From: Streptomyces sp. CC228A
GTDB lineage: Bacteria; Actinomycetota; Actinomycetes; Streptomycetales; Streptomycetaceae
DNA: 64,000 bases
NCBI RefSeq assembly: GCF_021390935.1
Contig: NZ_JAJPUI010000001.1
Coordinates: 496,001-560,000, forward strand
Reading direction: 5' to 3'
Both the position numbers and the translations under genes were made by a program. Of the stretch, positions 23,832-35,509 are shown in pieces; positions within the stretch are counted from its first letter, which is position 1; each line of letters opens with the position of its first letter. The notes beneath the pieces were generated by a model. It had not been told where the DNA came from. It was given only the letters and a program-made list of their open reading frames with translations, and made no database searches.

Positions 23832-23861
23832 TTGACGGGCGCAGGTAACGCTGCGTAACCT
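23832..23861 (+). promoter_or_regulatory. bldD promoter with an embedded BldD box
   Basis: TTGACG (23832-23837) and TAACCT (23856-23861) are spaced by 18 bp and resemble an HrdB-type promoter about 60 bp upstream of bldD. Between them TAACGCTGCGTAA (23846-23858) fits the BldD box consensus TnACnC(A/T)GnGTnA at every defined position. BldD bound here would occlude RNA polymerase, in line with its known autorepression. Confidence 0.8.
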
Positions 23862-23921
23862 CACAGTGAGTTACGAACCCGCGGCGGAGCCGCCACGTTG
23901 TCACAGTGTCCAGGGAGCTCT

Positions 23922-24422
23922 ATGTCCAGCGAATACGCCAAACAGCTCGGGGCCAAGCTCCGTGCGATCCGCACCCAGCAGGGCCTCTCGCTCCACGGTG
24001 TGGAGGAGAAGTCCCAGGGCCGCTGGAAGGCCGTCGTGGTCGGTTCGTACGAGCGCGGCGACCGTGCCGTGACCGTGCAGCGCCTCGCCGAGCTGGCCGA
24101 CTTCTACGGGGTCCCGGTGCAGGAGCTGCTGCCGGGCACCACGCCGGGCGGCGCCGCGGAGCCGCCGCCGAAGCTCGTCCTGGACCTGGAGCGCCTGGCC
24201 CACGTGCCCGCCGAGAAGGCCGGTCCGCTGCAGCGCTACGCGGCGACGATCCAGTCGCAGCGCGGCGACTACAACGGCAAGGTGCTGTCGATCCGCCAGG
24301 ACGACCTGCGCACCCTCGCGGTCATCTACGACCAGTCGCCGTCGGTCCTGACCGAGCAGCTGATCAGCTGGGGCGTGCTGGACGCGGACGCGCGCCGCGC
24401 GGTCGCCCACGAGGAGAGCTGA
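23922..24422 (+). CDS. bldD: Developmental master repressor BldD
   Basis: BldD dimerises on cyclic-di-GMP and represses sporulation genes during vegetative growth. The 166-residue product has an N-terminal helix-turn-helix (GAKLRAIRTQQGLSLHGVEE, then RWKAVVVGSYERGDRAV). The C-terminal domain carries the c-di-GMP signature: R114-G-D116 in QSQRGDYNG and R125-QD-D128 in SIRQDDLR, at the same residue numbers as the studied S. coelicolor protein. ATG 23922 begins SSEYAKQLGAKL. The gene stands alone, divergent from pyrR, with its own box-containing promoter and a terminator 40 bp after the stop. Confidence 0.98.
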   Translation: MSSEYAKQLGAKLRAIRTQQGLSLHGVEEKSQGRWKAVVVGSYERGDRAVTVQRLAELADFYGVPVQELLPGTTPGGAAEPPPKLVLDLERLAHVPAEKAGPLQRYAATIQSQRGDYNGKVLSIRQDDLRTLAVIYDQSPSVLTEQLISWGVLDADARRAVAHEES

Positions 24423-24463
24423 GACCTCTCGGTCCCTGCCCCGCACCAGCAGAAACGTTGCCG

Positions 24464-24503
24464 CCGGAGGGTGGTCCCGGAAGGTTCCGGGGCCACCCTC
24501 CGG
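24464..24503 (+). terminator. bldD terminator
   Basis: An 11-bp perfect stem CCGGAGGGTGG / CCACCCTCCGG is extended inward by CCC/GGG pairs. It is followed by TGTTTCCC, an imperfect T-rich stretch. It begins 42 bp after the bldD stop. Confidence 0.8.
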
Positions 24504-25277
24504 TGTTTCCCTCGAGGACGCGGGACGCTGAGCCGCTGGGCTGGGGTGGGCTGGGCTGGGCTGCCGGGTGTGCCCGCGTGCCGCCCACCACTGCGCCCCC
24601 GGCCTGGCGCCCTCGGCCCGCTGTTCCAAGCCGGCTGCGCTGCCTGGGGCCTGCCTCAGCGCGCCTTGGGCAGGCGGCGGGCGGTGTGGCCGTTCGGCGT
24701 GACGCACATGAGCGGCGAGGACGGGCACACCACAGCCCGGACGGGCAACCAATGGCGGCGGCCTGCGGACCTGCGCCCACGGGCCCGCGGCGAGCGGCGG
24801 GCGGTCGGGAGCCCGTACGGCACGATGTGAGCCTGGCGGGCCCTCGGCGGGCGGGCGGTGTCCTGTGGGGCGTGGCCCAGGGGCAGCCTCCCTGTGGGGC
24901 CGGGCGAGGCGGCAGCCGAGGCGGTCTCGGCGCTACGCGGGCCCAGGGGGCGGCGGGCGCCCGGCGGGGCGGGGGCCGGCCCCAGGGGGCGGGGGCCGGC
25001 CCCAGGGGGCGGGGGCCGGCCCCAGGCGCCCCACAGGCAGCAGTGTGCACGGCGGCCCTCCAACGCCCTGCGCGGCCCTCCAACGCCCTGCGGACGCGCC
25101 CGTCCGCCGGAACCACGTGACCGCGCGGACAGACACCACCGACGCACCCCTTCAGCGCACCGGCACGGGCACCACGCCCACGGACGCGCCCGCCTGCCGG
25201 AACCGCGTGGCCCCGGACCGGTGGCGCCTCCTCACGCGCAGGCGGCGGCCTGGCGCGAGAAGAAGCCGTACGGTACG
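24504..25277. other. Long noncoding interval between bldD and nusB
   Basis: About 770 bp without a supportable gene between convergent transcription units. Open frames here are Pro/Arg/Gly-rich with no conserved motifs. It contains the palindromic 20-bp repeat at 24971-25025, a duplicated CGGCCCTCCAACGCCCTGCG (about 25053-25092) and two diverged copies of GGACGCGCCCG...GCCGGAACC (about 25091 and 25181). It looks like repeat-grown filler DNA. Confidence 0.5.
24971..25025. repeat. 20-bp tandem repeat built on GGGGCCGGCCCC
   Basis: Two full 20-bp units (GGGGGCCGGCCCCAGGGGGC) and a partial third, each centred on the perfect 12-bp palindrome GGGGCCGGCCCC. Adjacent units can pair with themselves or with each other. 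It lies in noncoding DNA between bldD and nusB. Confidence 0.9.
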
Positions 25278-25307
25278 CCGAAGGGCCCGCTGACGCGGGC
25301 CCTTCGG
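25278..25307 (-). terminator. efp-nusB terminator
   Basis: A perfect 13-bp stem CCGAAGGGCCCGC / GCGGGCCCTTCGG with loop TGAC starts 25 bp past the nusB stop. Confidence 0.85.
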
Positions 25308-25331
25308 GCGGGTGCGGGCCGGGCGCGGCGG

Positions 25332-25760
25332 TCAGTCGCGGCGGATGCCGGGCTTCAGGTCCTTGAACCGGGCCAGGAGTCCGTTCACGAAGGACGGCGA
25401 CTCGTCCGTCGAGAACTCCTTCGCGAGCTGCACCGCCTCGTCGATCGCCACGGCGTCCGGCACCGTGTCGACCCAGACCAGCTCGTACGTGCCGAGGCGC
25501 AGGATGTTGCGGTCGACGACCGGCATGCGGTCCAGCGTCCAGCCCACCGCGTAGGTGGCGATGAGCTCGTCGATGCGCCGGGCCTGCTGGGCGTACCCCT
25601 CGACCAGCTCCATCGTGTACTCGTTGACCGGCGGCTGCCGGTCGTCGGACCGCGCGTGCCGGATCCAGTCCGCGAGGACCTCCTGCGCGGAGGCCCCGCG
25701 CTGGTCGGCCTCGAAGAGGATCTGGAAGGCGCGCTTGCGGGCCTTGTTGCGGGCAGCCAC
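25332..25760 (-). CDS. nusB: Transcription antitermination factor NusB
   Basis: NusB binds boxA RNA with S10 in rRNA antitermination complexes. The 142-residue all-helical product shows ARNKARKRAFQILFEADQRG, VGWTLDRMPVVDRNILRLGTYEL and AIDEAVQLAKEFSTDESPSFVNGLL, the canonical NusB core. The start lies 2 bp after the efp stop, an efp-nusB arrangement common in bacteria. A strong hairpin follows. Confidence 0.96.
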   Translation of the reverse strand: MAARNKARKRAFQILFEADQRGASAQEVLADWIRHARSDDRQPPVNEYTMELVEGYAQQARRIDELIATYAVGWTLDRMPVVDRNILRLGTYELVWVDTVPDAVAIDEAVQLAKEFSTDESPSFVNGLLARFKDLKPGIRRD

Positions 25761-25762
25761 GG

Positions 25763-26329
25763 TTAGCTGTTCACCCGGCCGAGGTAGTCGCTCGTGCGGG
25801 TGTCGACCTTGATCTTCTCACCGGTGGTGATGAAGAGGGGGACCTGGATCTGGTGGCCGGTCTCCAGGATGGCGGGCTTGGTGCCACCGGTGGAGCGGTC
25901 GCCCTGGACGCCCGGCTCCGTCTCCTTGATGACGAGCTCGACGGCGGCCGGGAGCTCGACGTACAGCACCTCGCCCTCGTGGGTGGCGACGGTGGCGGTG
26001 AAGCCCTCGATGAGGAAGTTGGCGGCGTCGCCGACGGCGGCGCGGGCGACGTGCAGCTGGTCGTAGGTCTGCATGTCCATGAAGACGAAGTAGTCGCCGT
26101 CCATGTACGAGAACTGCATGTCACGGCGGTCGACGGTGGCCGTCTCGACCTTGACACCGGCGTTGAAGGTCTTGTCGACGATCTTGCCGGAGAGCACGTT
26201 CTTGAGCTTGGTGCGCACGAAGGCCGGGCCCTTGCCGGGCTTGACGTGCTGGAACTCGACGACGGACCAGAGCTGGTCGTTGTCGAGCTTGAGCACCATG
26301 CCGTTCTTGAGGTCGTTCGTGGTGGCCAC
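25763..26329 (-). CDS. efp: Translation elongation factor P
   Basis: EF-P relieves ribosome stalling at polyproline stretches, which matters in a proteome as Pro-rich as this one. The 188-residue product has the three-domain layout: a KOW-like N-domain with loop [15 protein letters not shown] (Lys33 at the tip), the middle domain [18 protein letters not shown] and the C-terminal OB domain ([22 protein letters not shown]). The open frame reaches 26479, but GTG 26329 begins ATTNDLKNG, the family N-terminus, and has AGGAGA upstream. No modification enzyme gene is adjacent. Confidence 0.96.
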   Translation of the reverse strand: MATTNDLKNGMVLKLDNDQLWSVVEFQHVKPGKGPAFVRTKLKNVLSGKIVDKTFNAGVKVETATVDRRDMQFSYMDGDYFVFMDMQTYDQLHVARAAVGDAANFLIEGFTATVATHEGEVLYVELPAAVELVIKETEPGVQGDRSTGGTKPAILETGHQIQVPLFITTGEKIKVDTRTSDYLGRVNS

Positions 26330-26396
26330 GGTTGCGGAATCTCCTGGACTGACGCTGTGGACGACCGAGGAAAGGGTGACTCGTGCGGCGCGCCGG

Positions 26397-27512
26397 CTAC
26401 AGCGCGAGCAGCTCCTTGGTCGTGATGGTGAGTAGCTCGGGTCCGCCGTCCGCCTCCTGGCGCACGACGAGCGTGTCATCGATCCGGACCCCGCCCCGTC
26501 CCGGGAGGTGGACCCCTGGTTCGACGGTGACCGGCACGCAAGCGTCCAGTTTACCCATGGCGGACGGGGAGAGCTGCGGGTCCTCCTCGATTTCCAGCCC
26601 CACCCCGTGCCCGAGGGAGTGCGCCAGCCCCTCCCCGTACCCGGCCCCGTCCAGGATCTGCCGGGCTGCGCGGTCCACGTCGCGGCAGGCGGCGCCGGGT
26701 GCGAGCGCCTCCCGGGCGGCCCGCTGCGCGGTGAAGACGAGGTCGTACAGCTCGATCTGCCAGTCGGCGGGAGCGGAGCCGATGACGAACGTGCGGCCGA
26801 TCTCGCAGCGGTAGCCGCGGTAGTTGGCGCCGAGGCACACGGAGAGGAAGTCGCCTTCCTCGACGCGCCGGTCCGAGGGCCGGTGGCCGCCGCGGCCGGA
26901 GTTCGGGCCGGTGGCGACGGAGGTGGGGAAGGCCGGGCCGTCGGCGCCGTGGTCGACGAGGCGGCGCTCCAGCTCCAGCGCGAGGTGCCGTTCGGTGCGG
27001 CCGACGAGGATCGACTCCAGCAGCTCCCCGAGGGCCTGGTCGGCGATCTCCGCGGCGATCCGGAGGCAGGTGATCTCCTCGTCGTCCTTGACGATCCGCT
27101 CCTGCTCGATGGCGGTGCCGAGGTCGGCGAGGCGCAGGCCGTCCGCGACGGAGCCGAGGGCCCGGTACCGGGCGACGCTCAGGTGGTGCTCCTCGACGGC
27201 CAGCACGTCGGCTCCGCTGCCGGCGGCGAGGTCGGCCGCGGCCACGGCGGCGTCCCCGTCGGCCTGCGGCAGCACGGTGACGCGCAGCGCCTCGTCCACG
27301 CGGCCTTCGGCGGGGTCCCCCACGGGCGGCCGCGGGCACAGGAGCACGTCCTGCTCCGCGCTTCCCGCGCGGAGCAGCAGGACGGCGCCGAGCGGGGCCC
27401 CTCCGGCGAGATAGCGGACGTTGGCGGGGCGGGAGACGAGCACCGCCGCGGATCCGCCGGCCGCGCAGCGCTCACGGAGCCTTTCGCGGCGGGGCGCATA
27501 CACCTCGGACAT
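26397..27512 (-). CDS. M24-family (aminopeptidase P-like) protein with altered metal ligands
   Basis: The 371-residue product has the Xaa-Pro peptidase fold: a creatinase-like N-domain ([13 protein letters not shown]) and a pita-bread C-domain. The usual five metal ligands are only partly kept. The first Asp is replaced by Cys226 (LSVCLGANY), the second Asp by Glu237 (YRCEIGRT), His302 is present (GHGVGLEI), Glu331 is present ([11 protein letters not shown]) and the last Glu is Asp345 (GVRIDDT). The second active-site His is Glu309. It may bind metal differently, have changed activity, or act without catalysis. It lies just upstream of efp-nusB on the same strand. Confidence 0.88.
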   Translation of the reverse strand: MSEVYAPRRERLRERCAAGGSAAVLVSRPANVRYLAGGAPLGAVLLLRAGSAEQDVLLCPRPPVGDPAEGRVDEALRVTVLPQADGDAAVAAADLAAGSGADVLAVEEHHLSVARYRALGSVADGLRLADLGTAIEQERIVKDDEEITCLRIAAEIADQALGELLESILVGRTERHLALELERRLVDHGADGPAFPTSVATGPNSGRGGHRPSDRRVEEGDFLSVCLGANYRGYRCEIGRTFVIGSAPADWQIELYDLVFTAQRAAREALAPGAACRDVDRAARQILDGAGYGEGLAHSLGHGVGLEIEEDPQLSPSAMGKLDACVPVTVEPGVHLPGRGGVRIDDTLVVRQEADGGPELLTITTKELLAL

Positions 27513-27654
27513 GCCCCGAGCCTACGAGCCCTCCGGCGACCCGGCAGGTCGTGCGCGTCCGACCGGGTCCCCGCGCCGGGATACGGCACCGGTGCCGGCG
27601 GCCTCCGCCCACACGCGGCGGCCCGGGACGCGGGCCGAGAGCAGGCACGTGGGC

Positions 27655-27985
27655 CCCGGCGCATGGCGGGCGGACGCGCGGCGGACCGGCGCATGGCGGA
27701 CGAACGCCTGGGCGGACGGGCGCATGGCGGCCCGGCACATGGCGGACAGGCGCATAGCCGGCCGGCGCGTGACGGACGAACGCGTGGGCGGACAAGCGCA
27801 TGGCGGACAAACGCGTGGGCCCCGGCGCGTGGCGGACAGCGCGTTGCGGGCGGACGCGCGGCGGACCGGCGCGTGGCGGACAGCGCCTTGCGGGCGGACA
27901 CGTGGCGGAGCGGCGCATGCGGCCCGGAGCACGGCGGACAGGCGTGTGGCCGGCCGGCGTATGGCGGACAGGCCTGTGAACGGAG
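27655..27985. repeat. Degenerate repeat field based on GGCGCATGGCGGAC
   Basis: Some twenty imperfect copies of a 13-15-bp motif close to GGCGCRTGGCGGAC fill most of the 505-bp gap between the M24-family gene and the kinase-like gene. Spacing and bases vary. CGGACAGCGC-TTGCGGGCGGAC blocks near 27835 and 27885 indicate larger-scale duplication as well. The rest of the gap (27513-27654, 27986-28017) shows nothing recognisable beyond upstream DNA for the M24-family gene. Confidence 0.75.
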
Positions 27986-28017
27986 GACGCGGGCCGGTAG
28001 GCCGGGGGCCTCGCGGG

Positions 28018-28851
28018 CTACCAGTTCGGGGGGCTGGCGACGGCCCGGCCGAGGATCTCGTCGAGGACGCGGGCGGTGGTCTCCACGTCGTACGTGGAGT
28101 TGTCGATGATCGGCAGGCCCGAGGCGTGCCAGCCCGCCATGCGGCCGTGGATGCCGGCGACCTCCTCGTCCGACAGGCGGCGGTTGCCGGTACGCCGGGC
28201 GTTGCGCTCCAGGACGACCTCCAGCCCGGGGAGCAGCACCACGGGCAGCAGGCCGGGCCCCACATGGCGCTTCCAGCCGCCGAGCCCGACCACCGGGCGG
28301 TCGGGGAAGACGGCGTCGTCGAGGATGCAGGAGATGCCGTTGGCGAGGAAGTTGCGGGCGGCGAAGCCGCAGGTGCGGCGGGCCAGGCGGTACTGCGCCT
28401 CGGAGCGGTCGTTCCAGCCGTCCTGCGGGTCGGCGAAGCCGGCGCACACCCATTCGCGCACGTCGTCGAGGCTGATGTGCGCCGTGGGCACCCGGCGGCG
28501 CTGCGCCCAGTGGCGGGCGACCGTCGTCTTGCCGGCGCCGGCCGGGCCGATGAGGAGGACGGCGAGGGTGGCGGTGCCCGTGCCGGGACCGCCGCCGCTC
28601 CGGACCGGGGGCGCGGTGGGCGCCGCGACGGGACCGCCCGGCGGAAGCCGGACGTGCCCGGTGGCGTCGGGGCCGGCGGGCGCCGGAGGCGGCGCGGACG
28701 GCAGGTGCGGGACGGGGCCGGAGCCCGGGGGCGGGGTCCAGCCGGGCGGCGCCGGCGGGTGGGCGGCCGCGTGGGTCGGCGGATGGGCCGGGGGCGGGGG
28801 CGTGCCGGGCCTGTGCGCCTGCTGCGTCCACCCCGCCGCTGCGTGCTGCAT
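28018..28851 (-). CDS. P-loop kinase-like ATPase with a proline-rich N-terminal tail
   Basis: The 277-residue product has about 90 Pro/Ala/His-rich, probably disordered residues. An AAA_33/zeta-toxin-like P-loop kinase domain follows: Walker A LLIGPAGAGKTTVARHWAQ (about 100-118), ISLDDVREWVCAGFADP, and a likely Walker B or lid region around SCILDDAVFPDRPVV. The tail ERNARRTGNRRLSDEEV and ARVLDEIL fits small-molecule or RNA kinases. ATG 28851 has GGAG nine bases upstream; a TTG at 28947 would lie inside the preceding hairpin and is rejected. The substrate is unknown. It is a separate unit between a repeat field and the aro operon terminator. Confidence 0.82.
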   Translation of the reverse strand: MQHAAAGWTQQAHRPGTPPPPAHPPTHAAAHPPAPPGWTPPPGSGPVPHLPSAPPPAPAGPDATGHVRLPPGGPVAAPTAPPVRSGGGPGTGTATLAVLLIGPAGAGKTTVARHWAQRRRVPTAHISLDDVREWVCAGFADPQDGWNDRSEAQYRLARRTCGFAARNFLANGISCILDDAVFPDRPVVGLGGWKRHVGPGLLPVVLLPGLEVVLERNARRTGNRRLSDEEVAGIHGRMAGWHASGLPIIDNSTYDVETTARVLDEILGRAVASPPNW

Positions 28852-28922
28852 CCGGTGCCACTCCGTCTCGTCCGACTGACGCTGTTCGTGCGGCCATTCG
28901 GGTCCGCCGTTACCAAACCGTA

Positions 28923-28960
28923 CCCTCCCGCACCGGAAGACGGGCAACGGTGCGGGAGGG
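28923..28960 (-). terminator. aro operon terminator
   Basis: A perfect 13-bp stem CCCTCCCGCACCG / CGGTGCGGGAGGG with a 12-nt loop lies about 25 bp beyond the aroQ stop and before the next minus-strand gene. Confidence 0.8.
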
Positions 28961-28985
28961 TTCCTGGTAAGACGTGGCCGGTTTG

Positions 28986-32207
<3,222 letters not shown>

Positions 32208-32387
32208 CGGTGCTCCTTGATTACCTGGACCGTGCGAAGTACTCGCCCCCGATCCTCCCACGACTTGCGCCCGGGACCGCGCCCGCGTCCGCTGTGCGGA
32301 CGCTCCGGCGGTCACGGGCGGCGTCGGGTCCGGTGCCGCGCCCGTACGGAAGGCACCGCGGTGGGGCGTCGGCGGGTACGGCCCCGG

Positions 32388-33230
32388 CTAGCGCGTCGCG
32401 AGGGCTTCCTCGCCGGCCGCGCGCATGGCGGCGAGCGGGGCAGGGGCGCGGCCGGTCATCTGCTCGACCTGGAGGACGGCCTGGTGGACGAGGAGGTCGA
32501 GGCCGCCGACGACCCGGCCGCCGCCTTCCGCCCAGGCGGCCGCGAGCGGCGTGGGCCACGGGTCGTACAGCACGTCGAAGAGGGTTCCGGCGCGCTCCGG
32601 TACGTACGGGGCGAGGGCGTCGGTGGTGCCCGCCGGGGTCGTCGCGATGACGAGCGGCACGTCGAAGGCGTGCACCGCCTCCTCCCAGGGGGCGGTGTGC
32701 ACCTCGACGCCGAGACGCTCGCCCCAGCCGCGCATCTCCGCCGCCCGCGCCTCGCTCCGTACGAACGCGGTGACCGGGCCCGTGCAGATCCGGGCCAGCG
32801 CGGCGAGGGCGGAGGAGGCGGTGGCGCCCGCGCCGAGGACGGCGGCGGCCTCCACCTTGTCGACGCCCCCCTCGCGCAGGGCGGCGACCATGCCGGGGAT
32901 ATCCGTGTTGTCGCCTACCCGGCGGCCGTCGTCGGTGACCACGACGGTGTTGACCGCCTCGACGGAGCGGGCGGTCTCGCTGACCCCGTCGAGCAGCGGG
33001 ATCACCGCGCGCTTGAGCGGCATGGTGAGGGACAGCCCCGCCCAGGAGGCGTCCAGCACCGACGCGAAGAAGTCGGGCAGCGCCGCCTCGTCCACCTCGA
33101 ACCGGTCGTACGTCCAGTCCGCCAGGCCCAGCTCGGCGTAGGCGGCGCGGTGCAGCACCGGGGAGAGGGAGTGCGCGATGGGCGAGCCGAGGACGGCGGC
33201 GCGCCGGGGCTCAGTTGTCCAGGTTCTCAT
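32388..33230 (-). CDS. aroE: Shikimate dehydrogenase
   Basis: AroE reduces 3-dehydroshikimate to shikimate with NADPH. The 280-residue product shows the substrate site GSPIAHSLSPVLHRAAYAELGL, the catalytic Lys region SLTMPLKRAVIPLLD, VGDNTDIPGM and the nucleotide-binding AAVLGAGATASSALAAL. ATG 33230 lies inside the end of mltG, a 20-bp overlap, so it is probably coupled to mltG, not to the downstream aroC group. Confidence 0.95.
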   Translation of the reverse strand: MRTWTTEPRRAAVLGSPIAHSLSPVLHRAAYAELGLADWTYDRFEVDEAALPDFFASVLDASWAGLSLTMPLKRAVIPLLDGVSETARSVEAVNTVVVTDDGRRVGDNTDIPGMVAALREGGVDKVEAAAVLGAGATASSALAALARICTGPVTAFVRSEARAAEMRGWGERLGVEVHTAPWEEAVHAFDVPLVIATTPAGTTDALAPYVPERAGTLFDVLYDPWPTPLAAAWAEGGGRVVGGLDLLVHQAVLQVEQMTGRAPAPLAAMRAAGEEALATR

Positions 33231-34929
33231 TGAGCTTGGCCTTCAGCTTCAAGAAGTCGTCGTGCGTCCTCGCGAACTCGGTCTTGTGGGCCCCGTCGGT
33301 CGCCACGAAGTACATCCAGCCCTCCGAGGTGGGATTGACGGCGGCCTCCAGCGCCTCACGGCCCGGGTTGCCGATCGGACCCGGGGTGAGCCCCTTCCGG
33401 GTGTACGTGTTGTACGGGTCCTTGTTGTTGTTGATCTCGGCCTCGCTGATCTTGATCTCGCTCTGGCCCATGAGGTAGTTGAAGGCCGAGTCGAACTGGA
33501 GCAGCTGGTTGGTCTCGGTGTTGGTGGGCTTGAGGCGGTTGTAGACGACCTCGCTCATCTTGCGGAAGTCGTCCTCCGTCTTGCCCTCCGCCTGCACCAG
33601 GCTCGCGACCGTGAGCAGCTCCCACGGGCCCTTCAGCTTCAAGGCGGCGGCCTTGGCCTCCATGTCGTACTTCGCGTACTCGCTGTTCGCCCGGGCCACC
33701 ATCTTCTTGAGGACGTCCTCGGGCTTGCCGCCCTTCGGGGCCGGGTAGTCCGCCGGGTAGAGGAAGCCCTCCAGCGGGTCCTTCACGTCGGGGTGGCCCT
33801 TGGCCCAGTCAGGCAGGCCGAGTTCGCCGGCCTTCTCCTTGGCGACCTTCGCCGTGGTGCCCTCGTCGATCTCCAGCTTCTTGTCGATCATCTTGTAGAT
33901 GCCGGCGTTGCGCTTGCCCTCGGGGATGATGAGGACGTTGCGGCTCTCCGCGCTGAGCATCGCCTCGACGGCCGCCGCGCCCGACATCTCCTTCTTCAGG
34001 GCGTAGAAGCCGGGCTGGATGAACCGCCCCTTGGGGTGCTTGTCCTGCGCGGTGGTGAACGCCTCGATGCTCTTGACGACACCGGCCTTGAGCAGGATCT
34101 CGCCGATCTGGGCGCCGCCCGCGCCGGCGGGGACCTCGATCTGGACGGGCTGGCCGCTGCCCGTGCCCGAGTAGTCCGGCGCAGCGCCGAACTGCCCCTG
34201 GTAGAACTGGTAGCCGAAGTAGCCGACGCCGCCCAGGCCGCCCACGAGGACGGCGGCGACGAAGAGGCAGGCCACGCCGTTGCGGCTCTTGCGCTTCTTG
34301 GAGCCGGCGGACCTCCCGCCGCGGCCGCGCCCGCGGCCCCGGCGGCCGGGAGCCGCCCCGTCGCCGGTGCCTTCGTCCTCGTCGTCGCGGCCGTCGGGCG
34401 CGTCGCGGTCCGGGCGGCGGTCGTCGTCCTCGTCCGCGGGTCCGTCGAAGAACGGGTGCCGCTCCTCCTCGGGGACCTGTGCCTGCCAGTCGTCGGCAGC
34501 GGGTTCGGGCTCCGCCCGCCGCTGGCCCGGGGGCTGCGGCGGGGGGTACGCCTCGGGGGTGCTGTACAGGTCGGCGCCCTGCGCGCCGTACGGGTCGGGG
34601 TGCGGGGGCTGCGCCCCGTAGTAGGGCATGGATGCCTGCTGGCCGGTGCCGGTGTCCCAGTGGCCGGTGCCGTACTGCTGCCCCTGCTGCCCCTCTTGCG
34701 GCGTCTGGCCGGTGGCGTATCCCTGGCCGCCGTACTGGTCGCCGCCGTAGCCCTGCTGCTGGTAGGGGTCGTGGGGGGCGGCGTCGTAGGGGTACTGCTG
34801 CGGTGACGTCTGCTGCTGGTGGTGCGGGTCGTTGCCGGGCTGGTGATGCGTGCCCCAGTCCTGGTCCCCGTACAGGGGGTCCTGGGGGTGCCAGGGCTGG
34901 TGCCCGGGCGTGCCGCCATACTCAGTCAT
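33211..34929 (-). CDS. mltG: Endolytic murein transglycosylase MltG with a long cytosolic tail
   Basis: MltG cleaves nascent peptidoglycan strands and may terminate glycan elongation. The 572-residue product has one transmembrane helix at about 219-241 (LFVAAVLVGGLGGVGYFGY). A LysM-like/YceG extracytoplasmic part follows, with the catalytic glutamate in VASLVQAEG (Glu448) and the signature DPYNTYTRKGLTPGPIGNPG. The first 210 residues are extraordinary: Gln/Tyr/Gly/His/Pro-rich to about 130, acidic to about 190, then Arg/Gly-rich (RRGRGRGRGGR). Such tails occur in other streptomycete MltG proteins. It lies upstream of aroE, overlapping by 20 bp, and 100 bp from ruvX. Confidence 0.94.
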   Translation of the reverse strand: MTEYGGTPGHQPWHPQDPLYGDQDWGTHHQPGNDPHHQQQTSPQQYPYDAAPHDPYQQQGYGGDQYGGQGYATGQTPQEGQQGQQYGTGHWDTGTGQQASMPYYGAQPPHPDPYGAQGADLYSTPEAYPPPQPPGQRRAEPEPAADDWQAQVPEEERHPFFDGPADEDDDRRPDRDAPDGRDDEDEGTGDGAAPGRRGRGRGRGGRSAGSKKRKSRNGVACLFVAAVLVGGLGGVGYFGYQFYQGQFGAAPDYSGTGSGQPVQIEVPAGAGGAQIGEILLKAGVVKSIEAFTTAQDKHPKGRFIQPGFYALKKEMSGAAAVEAMLSAESRNVLIIPEGKRNAGIYKMIDKKLEIDEGTTAKVAKEKAGELGLPDWAKGHPDVKDPLEGFLYPADYPAPKGGKPEDVLKKMVARANSEYAKYDMEAKAAALKLKGPWELLTVASLVQAEGKTEDDFRKMSEVVYNRLKPTNTETNQLLQFDSAFNYLMGQSEIKISEAEINNNKDPYNTYTRKGLTPGPIGNPGREALEAAVNPTSEGWMYFVATDGAHKTEFARTHDDFLKLKAKLNENLDN

Positions 34930-35030
34930 CGATCCCCAAACAGCCGCGAGGCTTCCGGGACGTCCGCCTCTACGTTGTGCGGCAGCTGTTCGAACGCCAC
35001 CGCATTGCGCGGAACGTTACCGTATCGCGA

Positions 35031-35504
35031 TCAGATGACCACTTCGACGCCCTCGCCGGGCGGATTACCTGATACCCGTTCGGACTCAAGAGCGTTCTGC
35101 AGGATGATCACAGCGGCTGCCTGGTCGATGACCGAGCGGCCCTTCCTGGACTTCACCCCGGAGGCGCGCAGTCCGTGGCTCGCGGACACCGTGGTCATGC
35201 GCTCGTCGACCAGGCGCACCGGCACCGGGGCGATGCCCCGGGCCAGTTCCTGCGAGAACGCGCGGACCTTGGCGGCCGCCGGACCCTCGCCCCCGTTGAG
35301 GGAGCGGGGGAGGCCGACGACGACTTCCAGCGGCTCGTACTCCTCCACGAGCTGCTTCAGCCGCCGGTGGGCGGCCGGGACGTCACGCCCCGGCACGGTC
35401 TCCACCGGGGTGGCCAGGACCCCGTCGGGGTCGCACGAGGCGACCCCGATGCGGGCGTCCCCCACGTCGATCGCCAGTCGGCGCCCGCGTCGCATGGCAG
35501 TCAT
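35031..35504 (-). CDS. ruvX: RuvX/YqgF Holliday-junction resolvase-like RNase H-fold nuclease
   Basis: This small RNase H-fold protein matures pre-16S rRNA ends in E. coli and is a putative resolvase. The 157-residue product shows GRRLAIDVGDARIGVASCD (first catalytic Asp), EVVVGLPRSLNGGEGPAA, PVRLVDERMTTVSA and SVIDQAAAVIILQNAL (last Asp). ATG 35504 is 5 bp after the alaS stop; ATG 35495 is an alternative that removes three residues. The alaS-ruvX-mltG-aroE order is typical of Streptomyces. Confidence 0.93.
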   Translation of the reverse strand: MTAMRRGRRLAIDVGDARIGVASCDPDGVLATPVETVPGRDVPAAHRRLKQLVEEYEPLEVVVGLPRSLNGGEGPAAAKVRAFSQELARGIAPVPVRLVDERMTTVSASHGLRASGVKSRKGRSVIDQAAAVIILQNALESERVSGNPPGEGVEVVI

Positions 35505-35509
35505 CCGGG

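Noticed and set aside
24504..25270. Genes on either strand between bldD and nusB
   Set aside because: Open frames are repeat-derived, lack position-specific codon bias and have no recognisable start sites.
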